Origin: Daucus carota subsp. sativus
Lineage: Eukaryota; Streptophyta; Magnoliopsida; Apiales; Apiaceae
DNA: 64,000 bases
Assembly (NCBI RefSeq): GCF_001625215.2
Contig: NC_030383.2
Span: 48,108,380 to 48,172,379, forward strand
Direction: 5' to 3'
Of the stretch, positions 34,167 to 45,340 are shown one piece after another. The notes beneath the pieces are model-generated. The model made no database searches. It saw only the letters and a program-made list of their open reading frames with translations, and was not told the origin of the DNA. The translations under genes were made by a program, and so were the position numbers. The number at the start of each line of letters is the position of its first letter. The stretch's first letter is position 1.

Positions 34167-34217
34167 TCTATATCTAAATGATGAATTAAATATAAAAATA
34201 TGATCAACTGACCCTTA

Positions 34218-34611
34218 GAGCATCTCCCACCACGAAGACCCCTTAGCTAAAAGGTGAGTTGTCATGTCAAAAATAAAAAATTTAGCCAACCACTTCAAAA
34301 ATTCACACTCCAACCACAGTGACCTGTTGTCTATAAATTTAGCCAACCTCCTATAGATGGCTAAATTTGTCGAACCTCTACAAGTTTGTAAGAAATCTGT
34401 AGGAAGATTGCACATCATTTATTACCATATTGAACTGATATATTCTATTTTAACAATGTAAAATATTAATAACATGCTATTTTTAAATTATAGCCAACCA
34501 ATATAGCCAATACCATTGAAGAGAAATGTCTTACAGGTTCAACAAATTTTACATAACGTCTTACAGGTCCAATTTAGCCAACGATTATAGCCAACACCGT
34601 TGGAGATGCTC
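34218..34611. mobile_element. Tourist/Harbinger-like MITE, family B copy 2
   Basis: Termini GAGCATCTCCCACCACGAAG and inverted CGTTGGAGATGCTC, with TTA duplications (34215-34217, 34612-34614). The interior matches family B copy 1 with scattered substitutions. It sits 51 bp past the end of Helitron 2. Confidence 0.85.
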
Positions 34612-34647
34612 TTAGAAGCAAATTAGGAAGAAGCAAGTACGCAATAA

Positions 34648-34952
34648 GAGCAACTCCAGCAGCTTCCCTATTTGGAGTCTTAAACCAAAATATGAGGAAT
34701 ATGAGAAAATAATCCACTCCAACAGTATCTTAGTGATTCCCTAAATCACTAAGATCCACTAGCCATCCCTCATCTTTAGGGAACCTCTCTCCTCTCCTAA
34801 ATCTTATTTTATAATAAATTTTGAATACAAACATGTTCTCTCTCTTTACCTATTGCAATAATGGTAACTTTTAATAATAAAATAGTATATAAAGAATGAA
34901 TATAAGGAATATTATATTTAAGGAATGGGCTAAGATGCTGCTGGAGATGCTC
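34648..34952. mobile_element. Tourist/Harbinger-like MITE, family C copy 1
   Basis: Termini GAGCAACTCCAGCAGCTTCC and inverted GCTGCTGGAGATGCTC, with TAA duplications (34645-34647, 34953-34955). The interior (TTTGGAGTCTTAAACCAAAA and CCTCTCTCCTCTCCTAAATC) is shared with the copy at 51535-51897. Confidence 0.85.
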
Positions 34953-34955
34953 TAA

Positions 34956-37905
34956 GCGACCACCACTGTGAGTACGTGTTTTAGTTGCGTTGCTTTTTTG
35001 TTAATGATCCTCTTATCTACCTTCCTAATGATTAATGAAATAATCACTCTTAAACTCGATGCTTAACCTGAATTATGTTATGTGATGAGTATCTGTACAT
35101 GAATGTAACATGCGGGCTGGATCTCACACATGTCATGTCCAGATTAAAGTCAGTGGAGTAATTAAAACAAATCCTGGATGTAATCTTTAATTAACGTAAT
35201 TAAGTGGACTTGTTTCTTGACGAGGTTAGTACAGTATACTTAATAATGTGCTCATTCCTCAGTTAGCAAGTGTAAGGACAGCCTGCAGCCGAGGGTTTCT
35301 CTCCTCTGTTCTCATTTTTTTGTTTAGAAAAGCTTGCCAACAGCCAATAATGGATCAGATATGGTCATGGAAGGGACGGCAGAAAGAATATTAATTGAGA
35401 TTTTCAGGTTATGATGTCATGAGTATTTATTTTAAACTAATAATGCTCCGTGCCTCTCATTTCTTATCAAATAGGTCGGGTACCAAGATTCAGAGAAATA
35501 TATAACAGAGTGGAAAAGTTAATGTATGAAAAATATATATAACATTAATTTGTAAGACTAAAAATACGTTTTTACTTGTGATAGTTATAAAAAAAATGAT
35601 TGAAACAGGCGCTTAATCATGTAAGTTATCACTTTCAAAAAAGAAAAAATCAAGTAAGTTATATTCAAACGGAACTTTTTTTTTAAATATTTACTTTAGA
35701 AAAAGTCAAAAAAATATTTTGCCTAGATTTAAGTAATTTTGAGACTTTTTTTCATTAAAAAATTATATATTTTCAGAAAAGAATATCATTTCCAATAAAT
35801 AAAAAATATTAGAATTTACAACGTTACGATCGAAGAAAATTAGCGACAATGGGAAAAATACCATACTTAAAAAAGAGAAATCGTAGAATAAAAGATGAGG
35901 CAAAAAGAGACAGTGAGGCAGATACGGTGGCCTGGGAGACGTGGAAGATTTTATTCATCCAATTGGCAAATGCGCATGGACACTCAGTCCTTATCATGTG
36001 ACTACGTCTCATCTATATGTTGATTCATTTCAAGGCTTCAACTTGTTTAGTGCGATGATGCTTCTTCAGATTTGCCCCCTGCCTTTTTAATACAGTCTCT
36101 CCCACGGTGCTTAGTACGTGCGACTTGTTTAATATTTGAGGATTCTCAAAACTCAAATTCAATTTATAAAAATAAATCAAATATGAACTCGAAATTCGAA
36201 CATTTCCTTTCGAATTCGATAAACAACATTCGAAAAATACCTGTCAAATCAATCGCCATTAGCTGATTATTCGTTAAAATAAGAAGTAGAGATATTTGTC
36301 GGAATAAAGACAATTGATATAGAAAGAGTTTTGTTCCGTCAAGCAACCACGTTTTAAATTAATCTTATCTCTCTACGTTATTTTTTGACATATATCTTGA
36401 AATTTTTAAATTTTTTTTAAAGAAGTACAGTTTTATAATATTTACTTTTATTTTTTTTAATAAAAACTCTGACATTTAAATTTATTCAAAACATAATTAA
36501 TATTATAAAATTATATTTTATAGGAACATCAAATTATATGCACATAGTAAAAGTAAAGTAAACAACTTGCTCTCATGGAGAGAATATTAATCAAACTTGG
36601 TGGAGCCAAAGCAGGAAAGAAAGCCCAATAATTTGGTGAGGTGGATAGATGCTTCGCTATCCTGATTCACCATTGTCAATTCAATTAACTTATGACTTTA
36701 AGTCGGTTTTCAGTTTGTTTGTGATTTTAAATTGATTTTGGTTTTGTTACATAAACAAATATTTTTCAGCGTAAAGTTGGAATCAGTTTTAAGCCAGGAC
36801 AAACAAGCTCTTAGTTGGCAGAAAGCATAAAAAAATTTCATTCATAAAAGGTATACTAGGAAATTAATGAGAAAATGAAAATTAAATTTGATATTGGATT
36901 TTCTTATGATTAATGAGTAAAGTTGGTTTTAGATTTTTTGTTTATATGTTTGGTCTCAGTTTGATGAAAGGTACGTGGGCCATGTTACTGTCTAGTTAGG
37001 ACCCACCAAACATCCTACTTTTAGCCCACTGGACCCCTTCAAACCTAACTCATCTACTAATTCATTTGTGCTTTTCTCCGTAATATAAGATATATTGGTA
37101 GCCTCACGATTACGATCAAATTTAATCGTTCCAGACTTCCAGAAGTTGGAGTTGGTTGAAAGCGAATTTACTTGTCAAAATTACCATAGAAATACAATTG
37201 TTAGAGTTATGTAGATGTACAATAGATTTTGTCAAAGGTCGGTTTAGATAATTTTAATTTATTAATAATTAATAAATTATTAAAAATATAATAATAAAAA
37301 TAAAAATAATTTATGAATAATTTACTAACTTTTATAAAAAATTAATTCACTAAAAAAACACCTCAAACTAACATATGCTTTTAAGTCAGTTTTTGACTTA
37401 TTTCTAATTTTAAACCATCTTTTTGATTTATTATACGAATATTATTTTACAAACAACCAATTTTCAGTTTAAAATCGAAAATAGTTTAAAAATCCGAATT
37501 TAAACCGAGACAAATAGGCACATGGACTTGAACGAGTTCGAATTACTTCGTTTTGTGTGAGATTTTAAAATAAGAATCTTAATATATATTTAATATAAAT
37601 TTAGATAATTTTTGTAAATAGTATAATTGTTGTTCACTTTTTTTTTAGCAATGAAACATACTTAATAATTTCAATTCACTTTAAAAATATATAAATATTT
37701 GTAAAAAATTCATCAAAAACACTTTCCATATGTATAACTAATATTTTTAATTATATTTAAATATGTATACACATGAATTTATAAATTTTAAATATAAGAA
37801 CTTATTTAACTTCTTACAAAATTTTAACGAAAAATTTTCAACTTCTATATTATAACTCTAGCGTACTTATTATTATTCTTACAAATATGAATAGTTTTGA
37901 TATTA
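34956..37905. other. Intergenic DNA with worn repeat fragments
   Basis: No gene is recognised. Fragments of Stowaway-like sequence (for example GTTATTTTTTGACATATATC near 36378 with a partial inverse near 36560) and of an hAT-like MITE family (AAGTCAGTTTTTGACTTATT near 37385) are visible, but without clean ends. Several short frames here lack any features. Confidence 0.5.
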
Positions 37906-38132
37906 CTCTCTCCGTCCCATTTTAGTTATTGGGCCGGTCAAATTGATCAAAATTTGACTAAAATTTATTAATATTTTACCAATTAAAAAATATATGATTG
38001 GATTTTTTTTTTCATTCTATTTTAAAATGTAATTTTCAATTTTTTAAAATAATAAATGAGTGACTATAATTTTTGGTAAAAAACGAAAAAAATAGAAATA
38101 ACAATGTGACAACTAAAACGGTACGGGGTGAG
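37906..38132. mobile_element. Stowaway-like MITE upstream of the KUP gene
   Basis: Begins CTCTCTCCGTCCCATTTTAG and ends AACTAAAACGGTACGGGGTGAG; the ends pair over about 23 bases with mismatches. TA lies at both borders. It is non-coding and about 800 bp upstream of the KUP start codon. Confidence 0.75.
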
Positions 38133-38932
38133 TAATAAATTCGAAGCAGCTTGCTCTTTTTGCTCATGCCAACTCTACTTGATTAAAAATTTTGAAATTT
38201 AAGCGGCTTCCGAGTTCTGACTGCTTTACTGCTGCTTTACTGTACTTCTGTAGCAAATTCGCTACTGAAAATGGTAGGTGAGTCAAATCCCAAACCAAAT
38301 TCATCCACACAAGCTGATTTGTTTGCACGAAAAGGGCAATGCAGTATGGCAAAGACAAGATTAAGACCTCCACTCACAAGATCCGATCCCATCCGAGTCG
38401 ACTCAGTGAATCTCTTACTTGTTCTACTTAACTGACCCCATAACTCACGACCCATTACTTTGAGTAACCAAATCAATGAGTTAGTGCCTGCACACACAGC
38501 CACTATATGCAAAATACCAAACAGCCCCCACCATTTTCGCTCATCTTCTTTAACACCCCCTGCATTGCATTTAAAAAAATAAATAAAGAAACTGAAACCT
38601 CCCACATTATTACAATAACTTACGTGTGTCTATTACAGAACATATATACATACATAGTCCAAACAAGTATTGCACTCTCACTCTTGTCTTGTTAAGACCC
38701 ACACGCAAATATCATTTTTATTCTTGTTTATATTATGCATTCCTCGTTCTAATACTATAGTAACCATTTGTTCCTTGTGTTTTGTGTTGCTTTGCTTACT
38801 TGTTCGAGACATTGTTTTGCTCAATATTTGGTGGGAGTTTGGGCTGAGATTTGTATTAGGCCATCTGGGCTAGCTGGAAATTTCTTGATTTTGATGCAAG
38901 AACTCAGCTTTTGTAATCTTTGACGGTTTCTC

Positions 38933-41900
38933 ATGGATGTTGAAGCTTGGAACCGTGAAAATCCGATCAAGGTCAGATTTTGTGTCAGCCCAAATCAAGA
39001 TTTCATTTTTCAAACACACACACACACACACTCAAATGTTCGGTGATGAGTGGTAATCATGTATCTTGAATTTATTGAAGTAATCTCATGGAAGATAGTC
39101 TTGAAACTAAATTATACAACCCAGATCAAGATTTTTGTTTTTTTGAGTGATTTTGTTACATTTTATATAAGATTATTTTATATTTTTTGCTGATAAAAAT
39201 TAATGTCATTTCAGAAAGAATCATGGAGGACAGTCTTGACTTTAGCTTATCAAAGCTTGGGAGTAGTATATGGAGATTTAAGCATTTCACCTTTGTATGT
39301 ATTCAAAAGCACTTTTGCTGAGGACATTCATCATACAGAGTCTAATGAAGAGATATTTGGGGCCTTGTCTTTTATTTTCTGGACATTGACTATTATTCCA
39401 TTGCTCAAGTATGTGTTCATAGTGCTAAGAGCTGATGATAATGGTGAGGGTGGGACTTTTGCTTTGTATACGCTCCTCTGCCGGCATGCCCGAGTTAGCA
39501 CTTTGCCTAATGGTCAGCTCGCTGATGAGGAGCTATCTGAGTACAGGAAAGATGAGATGCCGGCTGATAACAAAGGTTTTGGAATGAAGTTAAAATCGAC
39601 ATTAGAAAAAAATAGAGTGTTGCAAAAGGTATTGCTCATATTGACTCTGATCGGCACTTGTATGGTCATCGGTGATGGAGTCCTTACGCCAGCTATTAAT
39701 GGTAATACTGGTTTTTATGTTATTTATTTTTTGTTACAGTTGATAATTCAGCATATTTTGATCTTCTTTTCTTTACAGTGTTTTCAGCTGTTTCCGGCCT
39801 AGAGCTTTTCATGTCGAAGCATCATCACCAATGTGAGTCCCTTACCATTTACCAGTTAGATAATTTTCCATTGTCAGCAAGATTTGATGGTCTATTAATA
39901 TTCTGTTTGTACGAATTGAGGTAACAAAAATGGTTGGCAAGGTGTTTAGCTATACCGCATTAATTTTTTTGGTATTACCAACCACTAGGGAATCTGCACA
40001 GTTTAAATTAAAAGGAGAACATAGATAGATATACGGTACAGTGATGGACCACATGATTTATAGTGACTAAGGGTAGCGGAGGCCTCACGGCTCTCATCTG
40101 CTGTTGTTTTGAAGCATGAACTAGTGTCACTTGATTCGGTATATGCTTTAAAGAGAGGTGCACGATTAGGTGCTATAATCATAGAAATACTGATTTATAT
40201 TGGAATGCAGGCCTTGATTTGTAATCTGGAATAGTTTGTGTGGACAAAGAGAAAATACAAATATGTAGTGCATGCATTATTGTGGGTCCGTTCCTATATA
40301 AATCAGACAGAGCTCTCCTCTTTATAAAAGTCAGATCAGCATCAAATAAAAGGATGAAAGTTAGGTTTTTAACCTTACAAAGTAACAAGTTGAGGCTACA
40401 AATAGTTTGAGTAATTCTCAAGGAAAGTGGATAATGTTGCACATTTGTAAGGTTGAGAGAGTGGCAACTCAGGTGAGTTCAGCCATATGCAAACGAAAAG
40501 TATCCCCTGTAATGTCTAAGGAAAAGAGTTTCAATTTTGCACTCCTAAAATATAAATTCAGCGCGTGAGGTGAGTGGTCATCTTTTATTAAAGTTACATT
40601 TTGTTCAAAAGTGATTGGGCAGTAATATATATTTGCAGTTACTATGCAAATGCTGAAATATCTTATAAAGACAAATTATCCAGTTATATAATGGTTTTGT
40701 AGTCATCTTTGCAAGGAAAAATTCATATATATAATAAAAAACACATATAGCTTGATTATTTGTGGAATCAGCTAGAGTCTGATCATTCAACCCAAGTCCA
40801 ACTGCCCTAAATGTTACTGTAAAGTTGATTGAATGAAAACGCTCTGCCCCTGTATTAGAACTGGGAATCAATTTTTGTGCAGTATTTTTCACCAACTACA
40901 ATTAACTTTCCAGTTCTGTGACCATTATGGTAATCTCGTTGGGAACATAAGCTTATTGCAAACAAGACTCTAGTAATTGTAAAACTCACTATCCGCTAGT
41001 AAAGGCTCTAGCTGTTTAGTTGGACTATAATTTTGAAATGGCAGCAAATAATTTAGTACCAGAAATTTTGAAGCCTTTGTGCACTTGCCATCTATATAAA
41101 ATTCCTGCAAAATCCGTGGTATTGTATTTAACAATTCATACCTCTTGGTTACTCGTATATCAAGTTGCATACATTATTATGAACTTCTAAGTGGTTCACT
41201 ACTTCTGCAGATGTCGAAGTCCCTGTTGCTTGTATCATACTGGTAATTTTGTTTTTCTTACAACACTATGGGACACACCGTATAGGGTTTCTGTTTGCAC
41301 CCATCGTAATATTATGGCTGCTTTGCATAAGCACCATTGGAGTGTACAACATCTTTTACTGGAATCCCCATGTATTCCAAGCACTCTCTCCTCATTACAT
41401 GTACACATTTCTGAAGAAGACACAGACACAAGGTTGGATGTCCTTGGGTGGGATTCTGCTATGCATAACAGGTGAGCTTGTTATTTCTGAGAATTTATAT
41501 TCTCAATGCAGTTATCAAATTAGAATCACTGATAAATCATTACATTTTGCACTTAACAAAAAACAGGCTCAGAAGCAATGTTTGCTGATCTTGGTCACTT
41601 TTCTCAGTTGTCTATCAAGGTAAACATACCTGAAATTATTTTTCGTTACGTTTTAGTTGTCCTAATCAGGTTGCACTTAACTTCACCAGATACAGAGCAT
41701 TTTGGCCATTTTTCAAACTTCTTTTCTTATTTTTCGAGGTGTTTTTGCCTCTAGTATTTATATATTCTCTCTTGTCAACTAATTTGGACGTCATGAGAAG
41801 TCACTTGACTATAAATTATCTTCTTCCAACAATTATCTGAATATGCCATGATCAATCCTTTAGTAAGTGGTGATGAATCAATTAATTTTCATTTCCTCAT

Positions 41901-43665
41901 TCTTTGGGGTTGTGAGTTATTGCAGTTATTAGCATTTGCTGTAGTTGCTTTTACAACAATCTTGATAATTAACATATGAGATATATAATTATATATCATT
42001 TGTAAAGTACAAAGATCAAATACAAAGATTATTTTTTTGGTGCGGAATCCCCTTCTATTCATTCATTTTTTTGTCAAACTATATATATCATCACTATAAA
42101 TGCTTTTCAACTATATTTATGTCAAATTTGTTCAAAATAAATTCCAGCAGCAGACAAAGCATCCTGCTATCCTAATTAAATGAACGCACCATAAAGTCAT
42201 TGTTATTCATATTTCAACTCTTTATTACAAGCAACAAAAGGGATCGCTGGCAGCTTGCAGTTGCACACTCTATAACTCTTAGGAGTCATTTAGCAACAAC
42301 AACAAAAGAAACTGTTAAGGGTAAATTTTTGTTGCAGGACACGTAGGATTTCTGCAAAGATTAGAAAAGAGTAATGCAAAAATCAAAAGAGTGATACGTA
42401 GAAATAACTGCAGCAATTGTTTCTGTTGTCTATAGACTTCTTTGCTCTATGTTTATAATAGTTTGTCTGTAAGTAATGCTTATACAAATATCATACCTGT
42501 AAGAAACTTGTCTTAGAGATAGCAGTTCACTGCAGATTGCTTTCACCTTTGTGGTTTATCCATCCTTGATCCTTGCGTATATGGGACAAGCAGCTTATCT
42601 TTCCAAACATCATAATATAGCAACTGACTACAATATTGGATTCTATGTATCAGTACCTGGTACGCATGTGATTACCCTGTTGTTTCATATCGTTTTTGTG
42701 GAGTTTATTACTATGTAGGGGACAAAACACAATTATAACTTGTTTTCTTGGTTCAAAAAACCCAACTGTTCAGAGAAACTTCGATGGCCTGTTCTGGCAA
42801 TAGCTATACTTGCTGCTGTGGTTGGAAGCCAAGCCATTATTACTGGGACCTTCTCAATTATTAAACAATGTTCGGTTTTGGGTTGCTTTCCAAGAGTAAA
42901 GATAATCCACACATCATCAAAAATGCATGGCCAAATCTACATTCCAGAGATTAATTGGACCTTAATGCTGCTATGTTTGGCTGTTACTATTGGCTTCAGA
43001 GACACAAAACATATTAGCAATGCATCAGGTACTTTAATGTTGTTCTTCTGTATGAAGGTAGAAGTTGTCATATTATAATTGTTGATGATCTTTCCAGGTC
43101 CAATTTATTTTTCTATTTAACTTAAGCGGTTTAGCACTCAGACCCTTATATATTCAGGCACTACTTTATCACAATCTATGCAGCTAATTATTTCCATCCA
43201 GAGAAACACTTCAATTCTGTTATGCTATCTGTAAACTAGTTGTTCTGTGGCCTTATATATTTGGTTATATAACTGACAGCTCTCGGTTATGCTGCAGGTT
43301 TAGCAGTGATTACAGTTATGCTGGTCACTTCTTGCCTAATGTCTCTTGTAATTGTTCTATGCTGGCATAAAAATATCGTATTGGCATTGTGCTTTATATT
43401 TTTCTTTGGATCCATTGAGGCTCTCTACTTCTCCGCTTCCCTTGTGAAGTTCCTTGAAGGAGCTTGGGTCCCAATTGTCCTCTCCTTCATCTTTATGGTA
43501 ATAATGTATACTTGGCATTATGGCACACAACTAAAATATGAATTTGATGTTCAAAACAAGGTTTCCATTAATTGGCTACTCAGTTTGGGTCCTAATCTTG
43601 GAATCGTGCGGGTCCGAGGCATTGGTTTGATACACACCGAGCTTGTCTCCGGAATTCCTGCAATT

Positions 43666-43698
<33 letters not shown>

Positions 43699-44349
43699 CA
43701 TCAGGTTCTGGTCTTCTTATGTGTCAAATCTGTTCCAGTGCCTCACGTTAGACCTGAGGAAAGGTTCCTTGTGGGAAGGATTGGTCCAAAAGAGTATCGA
43801 TTTTATCGATGCATAGCACGATATGGCTACCGAGATATCCATTTGGATGATGTTGAATTTGAGAGAGATCTTGTTTGTAGCATAATGGAATTCATCCGGT
43901 CAGAGAGGCAAGAATCTATTACAGGATCAGAAGATTCTGGGGATGATGAAAAGATGACAGTTGTTGGGACATCTTCCTCATATTTCATGAATACAAGGAT
44001 GTGTGAGGAGGACGTCGACTTCTCAGCAATGACTGGCACTTCAGATTTCACTGAAATTGAGTCTCCCGAGATCCCAATGAAGAAAGTGAGGTTTCTTGTA
44101 CCACATAGCCCTGAAATTGACAGGAATGTTCGTGAGGAGCTGCAAGAATTGATGGAAGCAAGGGAGTCGGGGATTGCATTTATACTGGGGCACTGCTATG
44201 TAAGGGCGAAAAGGGGTTCAAGTTTTATGAAAAAAGCTGTCATTAACGTAGGATATGACTTCTTAAGAAGAAACTCCCGGGGTCCAACCTATGCACTGAG
44301 CTTTCCCCGAGCATCTACTCTAGAGGTCGGAATGATATACCATGTTTAA
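38933..44349 (+). CDS. KUP/HAK/KT potassium transporter
   Basis: Eight coding exons fit in phase: 38933-38971, 39215-39701, 39779-39832, 41211-41471, 41567-41619, 42536-42659, 42774-43028 and 43298-44349, giving 774 residues, normal for the family. It should carry K+ with H+ across the plasma or vacuolar membrane. The family signature [13 protein letters not shown] lies at residues 29-41, followed by about a dozen membrane spans; [26 protein letters not shown] and [12 protein letters not shown] are characteristic. The C-terminal cytosolic tail has an acidic Ser-rich stretch ([13 protein letters not shown]). The sequence is most like the AtKUP2/6/8 group from memory. The first exon encodes only 13 residues. 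The leader contains at least one tiny upstream ATG frame (near 38736). A (CA)n repeat lies in intron 1. Confidence 0.93.
39014..39031. repeat. (AC)n microsatellite in KUP intron 1
   Basis: A short uninterrupted AC dinucleotide run between coding exons 1 and 2. Confidence 0.8.
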
Positions 44350-45340
44350 TCTTCATAGTAGTATATGTAATCATTATGTTGCGCGAGGCACTGTAAATGA
44401 TAGAACAAAGCTTCTACTCGAAGCTGATATTAATTTTAGCTACTGAGCTTCTAGGCAAGCTAGTACAGAAGTATTTTGACCCATAATAAGTTCAGTACTA
44501 GGGGCTCTCTCCACTATGCCTAACCTCTTCGGATGAAATATACTTTGTTGTGTAACTTCATCTTTAATGTTTCATAACCTCTGTTTTTGCTTGTGTTTCC
44601 ATGAGAATATAACGGTATATGCAGGATTGTAGGACACAATGAGTAAACAAGATGGTCCATGCTGCATATTTTCCAGGTGAAAGACACTGCATGCAATTAT
44701 GGCCACAAAGATAATGCTTTTAAATCCCAAGTCCAGAATGTTTGGACCAGTAATTTACTTTTATTTATAAATTTCATCACCCACTGGTATTCTTCTACGA
44801 AGAGTCTGAGCAGCACATGTCATGTGGGGAACACCAAACAAGCCCAAGACTCCTAGTAAATCATAAAACAAAGTCCCTTTACCATAACAGGTTCAGTATT
44901 TACCGCCTTAATATGAACATATTCGGTATGTCTCACTCGAAAAGATAATGACCCACTCGAAACTAGGCAAGGAATGATTCCCTAAGAGTAGATATACTGT
45001 TTTGTGGAGATCTTCAGTGATAGTATGTCATAAAATTGCGAAAATTAGGAAGTAAACCTCCTTCTTTGTTGAAGAGATGAAGCTACATATTTCTTATACG
45101 GTAACTACACCATATGTCTTTTTCTTTTAACTTTTTCCTTTATTCACACAGTTACATTTTGTACCACTCTTATAACCTCCATTAACTCACACACTTTTCA
45201 TTCTTTATATTGTCTGTCCCCTCCCATAGTGTGAAGAAATAGGAAAGGATATTTGTTAAGAAAAAATCTGGTAGGTCTCACTCTATATCAACTGCAGAGT
45301 TCATATCTTCTTGTATAAACACACTTAGTTGGCTATAACA
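44350..45340. other. KUP 3' flank and NHL-gene promoter
   Basis: Intergenic DNA between two genes on the same strand. It should hold the KUP 3'UTR and the NHL promoter. A 65-codon frame at 44659-44856 has no recognisable features. Confidence 0.5.
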
